14,127 nt of DNA, taken from NCBI GenBank assembly GCA_033764095.1, contig JANRJF010000116.1:1-14127 (forward strand), in the 5' to 3' direction. The translations under genes and the position numbers were made by a program. Shown here piece after piece: positions 1-6,934 of this stretch; positions within the stretch are counted from its first letter, which is position 1; each line of letters starts with the position of its first letter. Source of the DNA: JBDTMT01 sp033764095. Lineage in GTDB: Bacteria; Desulfobacterota; Binatia; HRBIN30; CADEER01. A model generated the notes under the pieces. It saw only the letters and a list, made by a program, of their open reading frames with translations. It searched no databases and was not told the origin of the DNA.

Positions 1-4
1 CCTA

Positions 5-186
5 ACCCGGCTTTGCCCAAGAATTCAGTTCGGACCCCCATCCTCACCTTCCCCCGCTGACGCGGGGGAAGGGACCGAACCGACACGCTTTGTCGCACAT
101 GGCCGGCATGGATCCGATTCCTTCCCCCGCACCGCGGGGGACGGCCAGGATGGGGGTCCGAAGTAGTTTGGTGGGCAAAGCCCGGT
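5..186. repeat. nested palindromic intergenic repeat (REP/BIME-like)
   Basis: Three nested inverted repeats share one centre. The outer arms 5-19 and 172-186 pair over 15 bp with one mismatch. The middle arms 29-44 (TTCGGACCCCCATCCT) and 147-162 pair perfectly over 16 bp. Two inner hairpins point inward: 47-57/62-72 is a perfect 11-bp stem with a TGAC loop, and 120-130/134-144 is an 11-bp stem with one mismatch and an ACC loop. The two inner hairpins share the same left arm, CCTTCCCCCGC. No ORF here looks real. The structure starts 13 bp beyond the livF stop, so it could also end liv operon transcription, although no T-tract follows. A REP-type repeat is the best reading; a small non-autonomous palindromic element is the alternative. 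Confidence 0.8.
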
Positions 187-198
187 CACGCAGTTCTC

Positions 199-906
199 CT
201 ACCCCAGGTACGCCGCCTTCACCTCCGGCATCGCCAACAGATTCGCGCCGGTGTCGGCGAGGGCGATGGTGCCGGTCTGCAGGACGTAGCCGCGATGGGC
301 GATGCGCAGGGCCATGTGGGCGTTCTGCTCGACCAGCAGCACGGTGGTGCCCTGGGCGTTGATCTCGCGGATGATGGCGAAGATGGTCTGCACCACCAGC
401 GGGGCGAGACCGAGCGAGGGCTCGTCGAGCAGCAGCAGTTGCGGGCGCGCCATCAGGGCGCGGCCGATGGCGAGCATCTGCTGTTCGCCGCCGCTCAGCG
501 TCGCCGCCGGTTGCTTGATGCGCTCGCGCAGGATCGGGAAGAGGGCGAAGGCGCGCTCCATCGTCTCGCCGATCTCGCGCCGGTCGCTGTGCCGATAGGC
601 GCCGAGCAGCAGGTTCTCGCGCACGGTCAGATTGCCGAACACCTGGCGCCCCTCCGGAACGTGCGCGATGCCCTCGCGCACGATGGCATGGGCGGGCAGG
701 TGGTCGAGCCGCACGGTGCGGTCGAACGTGATGGCGCCGGCATCGGGCCGCACCAGGCCGCTGACGGCGCGCAGCAGCGTGCTCTTGCCGGCGCCGTTCG
801 AGCCGATCAGCGTGACGATCTCGCCCGGCGCGACGGTGAGCGACACCCCCTGCAGCGCGCGCACCGCGCCGTAGGCGACCTCGAGGTTCTCGACCGACAG
901 CAGCAT
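199..906 (-). CDS. livF: branched-chain amino acid ABC transporter ATP-binding protein LivF
   Basis: This 235-residue protein is one of two ATPases driving a HAAT-family amino-acid importer at the inner face of the cytoplasmic membrane. Visible motifs are Walker A GSNGAGKS (residues 35-42), the signature LSGGEQQMLAIGRAL, Walker B LLLLDEP directly followed by SLGLAP, and an H-loop region that reads LVEQNAH. The Q-N after the switch-region Glu and the LSGGEQQ signature are typical of LivF rather than LivG, and the length is normal for the family. It is the last gene of the operon: its ATG lies 4 bp after the livG stop, implying translational coupling. A palindromic repeat follows the stop. Family identity is secure; the exact substrate (leucine/isoleucine/valine, other amino acids, amides or urea) cannot be told from the ATPase. 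Confidence 0.95.
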   Translation of the reverse strand: MLLSVENLEVAYGAVRALQGVSLTVAPGEIVTLIGSNGAGKSTLLRAVSGLVRPDAGAITFDRTVRLDHLPAHAIVREGIAHVPEGRQVFGNLTVRENLLLGAYRHSDRREIGETMERAFALFPILRERIKQPAATLSGGEQQMLAIGRALMARPQLLLLDEPSLGLAPLVVQTIFAIIREINAQGTTVLLVEQNAHMALRIAHRGYVLQTGTIALADTGANLLAMPEVKAAYLG

Positions 907-910
907 GGCG

Positions 911-1678
911 TCAGACGGGCTGCTCGGGGCCGAGGTAGGCCTCGATGACGCGCGCGTCGCTGCGCACCGCCGCCGGCGGGCCGCAGGCGATCACCTCGCC
1001 GTGGTCGAGCACGGTGATGCGGTCGCACATCTCCATGATCATCCGCATGTCGTGCTCGATGATCAGGATGGCGAGGCCGAAATGATCCCGCAGCCAGCGG
1101 ATGCGCGCCATCAGCTCGACCTTCTCGTGCGGCGTGGTGCCGGCGGCGGGCTCGTCGAGCAACAGCAGCTTGGGGCCGGTGGCGAGGGCGCGGGCGATCT
1201 CCAGGCGGCGCTGCGCGCCGTACGACAGCGTGCGCGCCGGGTCGTCGCGCCGCTCGGCGAGGTCGAGCAGCTGCAGCAGTCGATCGCATTCGTCGGCGAT
1301 GCGGGCGCGATTGTCGGCGGCGCGCGGCGTGTCGAGCACCGCGTCGAGCAGCGCGCCGGCGCGCGGGCTGTGGCCGACCACGACGTTCTCGTACGCCGTC
1401 ATGTTGGCGAACAGCCGGATACCCTGGAAGGTGCGCGCGATGCCGCGCTGCGTGATGCGGTGCGGCGGCAGCCCGTCGATGCGCGCGCCGCCGAGCGTGA
1501 TGGAGCCGCGGTCGGGTGCGTAGATGCCGGTGATCAGGTTGAACACGGTCGTCTTGCCGGCACCGTTCGGCCCGATCAGCCCGACCAGCTCGCCGCTGTC
1601 GACCGCCAGCGAGACGTCGCGCACGGCGTGCAGGCCGCCGAAGCTCAGCGTGCAGGCGTCGAGCTCCAGGAACGCCAT
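911..1678 (-). CDS. livG: branched-chain amino acid ABC transporter ATP-binding protein LivG
   Basis: This 255-residue ATPase partners LivF on the cytoplasmic side of the LivHM channel. Walker A GPNGAGKT lies at residues 36-43, followed by the LivG-type segment ITQRGIARTFQGIRLF that contains the Q-loop. The signature is LSYGAQRRLEIARAL, Walker B is LLLLDEPAAG, and the switch reads LIIEHDM. The RTFQ segment and the EHDM switch separate LivG from LivF. The length is as expected. The ATG start lies inside the end of livM, giving a nominal overlap of 34 bp. No later in-frame Met precedes the first beta strand, so I keep it. Gene order and overlaps indicate a single polycistronic transcript with livKHM upstream and livF downstream. 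Confidence 0.95.
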   Translation of the reverse strand: MAFLELDACTLSFGGLHAVRDVSLAVDSGELVGLIGPNGAGKTTVFNLITGIYAPDRGSITLGGARIDGLPPHRITQRGIARTFQGIRLFANMTAYENVVVGHSPRAGALLDAVLDTPRAADNRARIADECDRLLQLLDLAERRDDPARTLSYGAQRRLEIARALATGPKLLLLDEPAAGTTPHEKVELMARIRWLRDHFGLAILIIEHDMRMIMEMCDRITVLDHGEVIACGPPAAVRSDARVIEAYLGPEQPV

Positions 1679-2580
1679 GGCAGGATCTCGCGTCCGCCCA
1701 TCAGGCCGGACGGTCGGGTGAGCATGATCGCGATCAGCAGCAGCGCGTAGATGACCATGCGGTACTCGGCCCCGAAGCGCAGCGCCTCGGGCAGGATGGT
1801 GAGGATCGCCGCCGCCAGGATGCAGCCGGTCAGGCTGCCGAGCCCGCCGAGCACGACCATGACGACGATCTCGACGCTGCGCAGAAAGGTGAACGAGTTG
1901 GTGTGCAGGTAGCCGATGAAGTGCGCCAGCAGGCCGCCGGCAACGCCCGCCCAGAAGGCGCCGATGGTGAAGGCGAGGATCTTGTGGCGCGTCGTGTCGA
2001 TGCCCATCGCCGCCGCGGCGACCTCATCCTCGCGGATGGCGAAGAAGGCGCTGCCGCGCGGCGAGTAGACCAGGCGCCAGAGCGCGACGACGCACAGCAC
2101 CGCACAGGCGAACACGGCGCCGAAGCCGGCCAGGGTGGGGATGCCGCCGAGGCCGCGCGCCCCCCCCACCGCGTTGGTGTTGAGGATGATGACGCGGATG
2201 ATCTCGCCGAAGCCGAGTGTCGCGATGGCGAGATAGTCGCCGCGCAGGCGCAGCGTCGGCACGCCGACCGCCAGCCCGGCGAGCGCCGCGGCGGTGCCGC
2301 CGACCAGCAACGGCAGCGGCAGCAGGACGCTGCTGGTCAGTCCCAGCGCCAGCGAAGTGAAGGCGCTGACGTAGGCGCCGACGGCGAGAAAACCGGCATG
2401 CCCGAGCGAGAACTGGCCGGTGACGCCGTTGATCAGGTTGAGGCTGGCGGCGAGGATGATGTTGATGCCGATCAGCACCGCGATCTGCAGGTAGTAGCCG
2501 TTCAGCACCCGTTCGAGCCCGAGCCCGAGCGGCCACAGGGCCAGCAGCACGGCGAGCAGCGGCAGGTTGCGGCGGATCAC
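1645..2580 (-). CDS. livM: branched-chain amino acid ABC transporter permease LivM
   Basis: This 311-residue integral membrane protein is one of the two channel subunits of the importer. The LivM family shows in NIILAASLNLINGVTGQFSL followed by GHAGFLAVGAY near the N-terminus, and in the cytoplasmic coupling (EAA-type) loop FAIREDEVAAAAMGI, which contacts the ATPases. Many hydrophobic helices are present, and the protein ends in a short polar tail after LTRPSGLMGG. The start ATG shares its last bases with the livH stop (an ATGA 4-bp overlap), a classic translational-coupling junction. The 3' end runs 34 bp into livG. The overlapping tail residues (about ILPWRSWSSTPAR) are probably dictated by the overlap and not conserved. 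Assignment is confident from sequence and context. Confidence 0.95.
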   Translation of the reverse strand: MIRRNLPLLAVLLALWPLGLGLERVLNGYYLQIAVLIGINIILAASLNLINGVTGQFSLGHAGFLAVGAYVSAFTSLALGLTSSVLLPLPLLVGGTAAALAGLAVGVPTLRLRGDYLAIATLGFGEIIRVIILNTNAVGGARGLGGIPTLAGFGAVFACAVLCVVALWRLVYSPRGSAFFAIREDEVAAAAMGIDTTRHKILAFTIGAFWAGVAGGLLAHFIGYLHTNSFTFLRSVEIVVMVVLGGLGSLTGCILAAAILTILPEALRFGAEYRMVIYALLLIAIMLTRPSGLMGGREILPWRSWSSTPAR

Positions 2581-3479
2581 ACCTTCTCCACCGTGACCGT
2601 GCCGAACAGGCCGGCCGGCCGCACCAGCAGCACGGCGATCAGGATGACGAACGCCACCGCGTCGCGGTAGGTCGAGCTGATGTAGGCGGCGACCAGCGTT
2701 TCGGTCACCCCCATCAACAGCCCGCCGGCGACCGCGCCGGGAAAGTTGCCGATGCCGCCCAGCACCGCGGCGACGAAGGCCTTGATGCCCGGCATCAGGC
2801 CCATCAGCGGCTCGATCTTCGGGTTGCGCAGCCCGACCATGGCGCCGGCCGCCGCCGCCAGTGCCGAGCCGATCATGAAGGTCATGGCGATGATGGTGTT
2901 GACGTTGATGCCCATCAGCGAGGCGGCGTCGACGTTGACGCTCACCGCGCGCAGCGCCATGCCGACGCGGGTGCCGTACACCAGCCAGCGCAGGCCGAGC
3001 ATCAGTGCCAGCGAGACGCCGAAGATCAGCAGGTCGATGTTGGTGACCACCGCGCCGCCGAGGCGCAGCGCCGGTGCCGAGGCGATGAGCTGCGGAAAGA
3101 ACTTCGGGTCGGGACCGAACAGCGCCTGGCCGCCGTACTCCAGCAGCATCGAGACGCCGATGGCGGTGGTCAGCATCGCCCAGCGCGGCTGGCGGCGCAG
3201 CGGCCGGTAGGCGGCGCGCTCGATCAGCGCGCCGAGCAGCGCACAGGTCAGCATCGCCAGCCCCATGACGACGACGAAGCCGAACAGCGACGGCGCGTCG
3301 GCGAGGCCGAGCCAGTGGGCGAAGTAGAAGGCGCTCATCGCGCCGATCATGTAGACGTCGCCGTGCGCGAAGTTGATCAGTCGCAGGACGCCGTAGACCA
3401 TCGTGTAGCCGAGCGCGATCAGGGCGTAGATCGAGCCCCAGGCGAGCCCGTTGACGAGTTGTTGGGCGAGCTGGTCCAC
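2577..3479 (-). CDS. livH: branched-chain amino acid ABC transporter permease LivH
   Basis: This 300-residue polytopic membrane permease pairs with LivM. The N-terminal stretch NGLAWGSIYALIALGYTMVY followed by GVLRLINFAHGDVYMIGA is a hallmark of LivH. The coupling loop is GMALRAVSVNVDAASLMGIN, and the closing segment VLLVRPAGLFG is also typical. The start codon is GTG (3477-3479), chosen because it gives the usual short N-terminus MDQLAQQLVNG and lies 19 bp after the livK stop. I see no strong Shine-Dalgarno. It overlaps livM by 4 bp (ATGA). With LivM it should form the transmembrane pore, taking substrate from the LivK-like binding lipoprotein. The length and predicted helix number are normal. 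Confidence 0.95.
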   Translation of the reverse strand: MDQLAQQLVNGLAWGSIYALIALGYTMVYGVLRLINFAHGDVYMIGAMSAFYFAHWLGLADAPSLFGFVVVMGLAMLTCALLGALIERAAYRPLRRQPRWAMLTTAIGVSMLLEYGGQALFGPDPKFFPQLIASAPALRLGGAVVTNIDLLIFGVSLALMLGLRWLVYGTRVGMALRAVSVNVDAASLMGINVNTIIAMTFMIGSALAAAAGAMVGLRNPKIEPLMGLMPGIKAFVAAVLGGIGNFPGAVAGGLLMGVTETLVAAYISSTYRDAVAFVILIAVLLVRPAGLFGTVTVEKV

Positions 3480-3498
3480 GGCAGCGCGGGCGCGGCCG

Positions 3499-4674
3499 TC
3501 AGCCGGCGGTAGGCGCGATCGACTCGACGAAGCGGAACTGGCCGTCGCGGATCTGCAGGACGACGATGTCCTTCTGCGCGTTGCGCTCGGCGTCCATCGA
3601 GATGTGGCCGCTGACGCCGGAGAAATCCTTGGTCGTCGCCAGCGCGTCGCGGATCTTGTCGCCGTCGGTCGAGCCGGCGCGACGGATGGCGTCGGCCATC
3701 ATGCGCATCGCGTCGTAGCCCAGCACCGCCATCGCGTCCGGCGTCTTGCCGCCGTACTTGGCCTTGTAGTCGGCGATGAACTTCTGCACCTCGGGGCGCT
3801 GGTCCTCGGGCGAGTAGTGGTTGGTGATGTAGGTGCCCTCGACCGCCTTGCCGCCGATCTCGACCGTCTTCGGGCTGTCCCAGCCGTCGCCGCCGAGGAA
3901 CGGTACCTCGATGCCGAGCTCGCGCGCCTGGCGGGCGATGAGCGCGCACTCGGTGTAGTAGCCCGGTGCGTAGATCACGTCCGGGTTGGTCGCCTTGATC
4001 GCGGTGAGCTGCGCCTTGAACTCGATGTCGCCCTCGGCGTAGCTCTCCTCGGCGACGATCTCGGCGCCGAGCTGTTTGGCCGTCGCCTTGAAGAACTCGG
4101 TCAGGCCGACCGAGTAGTCGTTCTTCGCGTCGGTGAGGATGGCGATGCGCTTGGCGTGCAGCCGGTCCACCGCGAAGCGCGCCATGGTCGAGCCCTGGAA
4201 GGGGTCGATGAAGCAGGCGCGGAAGATGTAGTCGCCGACCTGCGTCACCTTGGGATTGGTCGAGGCCGGCGACAGCATCGGGATCTTGTTCGCCTGGCAC
4301 TGCGGTGCGGCGGCGAGGCTGCGGCTCGACGCCACCTCGCCGATCACCGCCGCGACCTCGTTCTGCTTGATCAGCTTGAGCACCGCGGTGACCGACTCCT
4401 CGGGCTTGCTCTGATTATCCTCGGTAATGACCGTGACCTTCTTTCCCAATAGGCCGCCGCTGGCGTTGATCTCGTCCAGCGCCAGCATGAGGCCCTCGTG
4501 CGTCGAGATGCCGAAGGTCGCGGTGCCGCCGGTCAGCGAGCCGAACTCGCCGATGCGGATCTCGTCGGTGGTGGGCTTGCTGCAGGCGCACAGCAGCGTG
4601 GCGAGGCTGAGCAGCAGGCGTGACCACCGACGCCGGGCGCCGAGCGGCCGCAGGGGCGGCGTGGGAGCGGTCAT
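3499..4674 (-). CDS. livK: amino-acid ABC transporter substrate-binding lipoprotein (LivK-like, Peripla_BP_6)
   Basis: This 391-residue receptor captures substrate outside the membrane for LivHMGF. It has an Arg-rich n-region (GARRRW), a hydrophobic stretch RLLLSLATLL and a lipobox L-C-A-C with the modified Cys at residue 31. It should therefore be a lipid-anchored protein rather than freely periplasmic. The mature part opens with IRIGEFGSLTGGTATFG and continues with GLMLALDEINASGGLLGKKV, both diagnostic of type I periplasmic binding proteins of the Leu/Ile/Val class. IGEVASSRSLAAAP and MLSPASTNPKVT lie in the ligand-cleft region. No alternative ATG, GTG or TTG lies before the signal peptide's hydrophobic core, so the ATG at 4674 stands. 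It is the first gene of the operon and sits only about 8 nt downstream of the predicted transcription start. Substrate specificity is unknown. Confidence 0.93.
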   Translation of the reverse strand: MTAPTPPLRPLGARRRWSRLLLSLATLLCACSKPTTDEIRIGEFGSLTGGTATFGISTHEGLMLALDEINASGGLLGKKVTVITEDNQSKPEESVTAVLKLIKQNEVAAVIGEVASSRSLAAAPQCQANKIPMLSPASTNPKVTQVGDYIFRACFIDPFQGSTMARFAVDRLHAKRIAILTDAKNDYSVGLTEFFKATAKQLGAEIVAEESYAEGDIEFKAQLTAIKATNPDVIYAPGYYTECALIARQARELGIEVPFLGGDGWDSPKTVEIGGKAVEGTYITNHYSPEDQRPEVQKFIADYKAKYGGKTPDAMAVLGYDAMRMMADAIRRAGSTDGDKIRDALATTKDFSGVSGHISMDAERNAQKDIVVLQIRDGQFRFVESIAPTAG

Positions 4675-4688
4675 GAAGCGCGGCGCAC

Positions 4689-4716
4689 CTTATATGTGCC
4701 GCGCGGCGCGGGTCAA
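4689..4716 (-). promoter_or_regulatory. sigma70-like promoter of the liv operon, near-leaderless
   Basis: On the minus strand, a -35 box TTGACC (4716-4711) and a -10 box TATAAG (4694-4689) are separated by 16 bp; each matches the consensus at 5 of 6 positions. Transcription should begin near 4682, about 8 nt before the livK ATG at 4674. No Shine-Dalgarno lies between. A GC-rich inverted repeat (GCGCGGCGCAC at 4678-4688 against GTGCCGCGC at 4696-4704, with a 2-nt bulge) straddles the -10 box and could be an operator or a cruciform. Confidence 0.6.
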
Positions 4717-4758
4717 CGCGGGTTGGCGGGTGAGCGGCGCTCGCTGCGCGGGGGGTAG

Positions 4759-4787
4759 TTGACGCGGCCCGCCCGGCTCCGTCATCT
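4759..4787 (+). promoter_or_regulatory. candidate promoter of the APC permease gene (weak)
   Basis: TTGACG (4759-4764) followed after 17 bp by TCATCT (4782-4787) lies 49 bp upstream of the preferred permease ATG at 4837. The -35 is good (5/6) and the -10 is poor (3/6), so it may need an activator. It is arranged back to back with the liv promoter; the -35 boxes are about 43 bp apart, which allows shared regulation. Confidence 0.35.
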
Positions 4788-4836
4788 TCTGCCCACGCGA
4801 GATGGGTTGTCGCGCGCGAATCCGCTTTCTATTCGC

Positions 4837-6747
4837 ATGAGCCACGCTGACGCGGTGCGAACGCCCGCGACCCTGCCTTCGGCGCTGCCGTCACCCGCGG
4901 TGCCGCACGGCGGCCATCAGGAGCTGCAGCCGAAGCAGTTGTCGTCGCTGCTCATCTGGGCGGTGGTGTTCTGCGACATCGGCACCTCGGTCTACTACGT
5001 GCCGGGCATCCTCTACGGGCAGGTCGGCCCGGCCGCGCCGATCTTCGTCATCCTCACCACGCTCGGCTTCCTGCTGCTGGCGGCGAAGTACGTCGAGATC
5101 AGCTGGCGCAACCCGGAGGGCGGCGGCGTCGTTACCGTCGGCACCAAGGCGTTCAACCCGCGCTGGGGGTGTTTCGGCGGCATGCTGATCACCGTCGACT
5201 ACTTCCTCACCTCGGCCATCTCGTCGGTGTCGGGGATGAACTACCTCGGCAGCCTGGTGCCGTTCTTCGACCACCACATCATCCTGCTCTCGGTGCTGGC
5301 GCTGGTGATGCTGTGCGCCATCAACCTGATCGGCATCCGCGAGAGCGCCATCATCGCGCTGGTGATGGCGGTGTCGGCGCTGACCGTCGACCTGGTGGTG
5401 ATCGGCGTCACCTGGTGGCAGATCGGCCCGCCGGAGTGGGCGGCGATCTTCCACCACCTGACGCTCGGCGCCTCGCTGACGCCGAAGACGTTCCTGATCG
5501 GTTTCGCCGGCGCCTGGCTGGCGTTCTCCGGCTTGGAGAGCATCAGCCAGTTGAGCCCGGCGATGCAGGAGCCGCTCAAGCGCTCGGCGAGCCGCGGCAT
5601 GCTGCTGGTGGTCGGCTCGGTACTGGTCACCTCGCCGTTGCTGACGCTGTTCTCGGTCGCGTTGCTGCCCGACCACGTGCGCAACCACGAGAGCGAACGC
5701 TTCATCTCCGAGCTCGGCGCCATGTGGGGCGGCCTGCCGGTGAAGATCTCCGTGGTGGTCACCGCCTCGGTGCTGCTGCTGTTCGCCGCCAACACCGCGA
5801 TCATCGGCGGCTACCACGTCTTCCTGGCGCTGGCGCGCAGCGGCTTCTTCCCCGGCTTCATCACCCGCCGCAACCGCCGCTTCGGCACCCCGCACTGGGC
5901 GATCTTCGTCGCCACCATCGTGCCGGTGCTGGTGGTCATCGGCACCGCCGGCGACCTCACCATTCTCGGCGAGATGTACGCCTTCGGTCTGCTCGGCGCC
6001 TTCGTCCTCAGCTCGCTCGGCGTCGACGTGCTGCGCTGGCGGGAAGGGCAGCGCGGGCCGTGGTTCTGGATCGGCGTCGCCACCACCGCGATGGTGCTGG
6101 TATCGTGGTGCGTCAACCTGGTCACCAAGCAGCTCGCGACCTTTTTCGGCGGCGGGCTCACCATGTTGGGCATGCTGATCGCCATCGGCGCGCAGCAGCG
6201 CCGCTTCCACGACTTCTTCTATCGCCTGCCGTTCGTCAGCCGGCGCGCCTCGGCGCGTATCACCGAGGCGCACGGCGTCACCGACGAGGTGGTCGAGCTG
6301 ATCAGCCTCAGCGAGGCTGGCGAGCTGCGCTCGCTCTACCCGTCGCGCACCCTGGTGGCGTTGCGCGGGCTCAACGCCGACCTGGTCAACGAGGCGATCA
6401 TTCGCGAGCGCGGCCGCGGCGGCAACACGGTCTACGCCCTCTACGTGGAGGAGCGCCCCGGCCTGTTCGTCGGCAGCGCGGCGAAGGAGCCCGATCCGGA
6501 GGGGCGCGAGACCCTGCTGTTCGCCGCCCGCGTCGCGCAGGGGCAGGGCGCCACGCTGCTGCCGGTATGGACCATCTCCTACAGCGCCGCCGAGGGCATC
6601 GCGCGCGCCGTGCACGAGCTGGGCGTCGATACCGTGATGATGGGCGTCAGCCGCCGCAACGCCGTCTACCACCTGCTGCGCGGCCACGTGATCAACGGGC
6701 TGATCCGCCAGCTGCCGCCCAGCTGCCACCTGCTGCTGCACAACTGA
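4837..6747 (+). CDS. APC-superfamily amino acid permease with C-terminal UspA-like domain
   Basis: The 636-residue product has two parts. Roughly residues 35-460 are a polytopic permease of the amino acid-polyamine-cation superfamily: FCDIGTSVYYVPGILYG is the unwound first helix, YVEISWRNPEGGGVVTVGTKAF is typical for TM2-3, and GFAGAWLAFSGLESISQLSP corresponds to TM6. The last ~150 residues resemble a universal stress protein, with ELGVDTVMMGVSRRNAVYHL and a terminal LPPSCHLLLHN strand. The nucleotide-binding loop G-2x-G-9x-G(S/T) is degenerate (Arg and His at key positions), so ATP binding is doubtful. I chose the ATG at 4837. An in-frame TTG at 4759 would add 26 polar residues, but that TTG is part of a likely -35 box. 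No strong Shine-Dalgarno precedes 4837. The gene is divergent from the liv operon. The substrate is probably an amino acid; no symbol is assigned. Confidence 0.9.
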   Translation: MSHADAVRTPATLPSALPSPAVPHGGHQELQPKQLSSLLIWAVVFCDIGTSVYYVPGILYGQVGPAAPIFVILTTLGFLLLAAKYVEISWRNPEGGGVVTVGTKAFNPRWGCFGGMLITVDYFLTSAISSVSGMNYLGSLVPFFDHHIILLSVLALVMLCAINLIGIRESAIIALVMAVSALTVDLVVIGVTWWQIGPPEWAAIFHHLTLGASLTPKTFLIGFAGAWLAFSGLESISQLSPAMQEPLKRSASRGMLLVVGSVLVTSPLLTLFSVALLPDHVRNHESERFISELGAMWGGLPVKISVVVTASVLLLFAANTAIIGGYHVFLALARSGFFPGFITRRNRRFGTPHWAIFVATIVPVLVVIGTAGDLTILGEMYAFGLLGAFVLSSLGVDVLRWREGQRGPWFWIGVATTAMVLVSWCVNLVTKQLATFFGGGLTMLGMLIAIGAQQRRFHDFFYRLPFVSRRASARITEAHGVTDEVVELISLSEAGELRSLYPSRTLVALRGLNADLVNEAIIRERGRGGNTVYALYVEERPGLFVGSAAKEPDPEGRETLLFAARVAQGQGATLLPVWTISYSAAEGIARAVHELGVDTVMMGVSRRNAVYHLLRGHVINGLIRQLPPSCHLLLHN

Positions 6748-6864
6748 CGCGCGTCGGGTCGGGACGCGGCGCACACGGCTGTTCCGGTTCGCTCGGCGGC
6801 CGGGCGGAATGCGCGCTCGCAGGTCACATCGGCCGCCGACTGCGCATTGTGCCCGTCACAATCA

Positions 6865-6894
6865 GGGTTTTCACCATTCGGGCTACGGGTTTTC
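6865..6894 (+). promoter_or_regulatory. direct repeats upstream of the kinase gene, possible operator
   Basis: GGGTTTTC occurs at 6865-6872 and again at 6887-6894. The starts are 22 bp apart (two helical turns), and the second copy ends 40 bp before the kinase ATG. This T-rich patch stands out in a GC-rich 187-bp intergenic region (6748-6934). That region also holds an 8-bp inverted repeat (6794-6801/6831-6838) that might act after the permease gene. I see no convincing -35/-10 pair. Confidence 0.3.
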
Positions 6895-6934
6895 CCTTGC
6901 TCCGCGGCGGGTCCGCAGGTAGCGATGGAAGTCC

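Noticed and set aside
4759..4836. TTG start extending the permease by 26 residues
   Set aside because: The TTG is part of a TTGACG -35-like box and the added residues are not family-like; the ATG at 4837 is preferred.
4891..6774. 627-aa minus-strand ORF opposite the permease
   Set aside because: Its composition is a Gln/His/Asp/Arg-rich shadow of the GC-rich permease codons; no domain is recognisable, while the plus strand encodes a clear permease.
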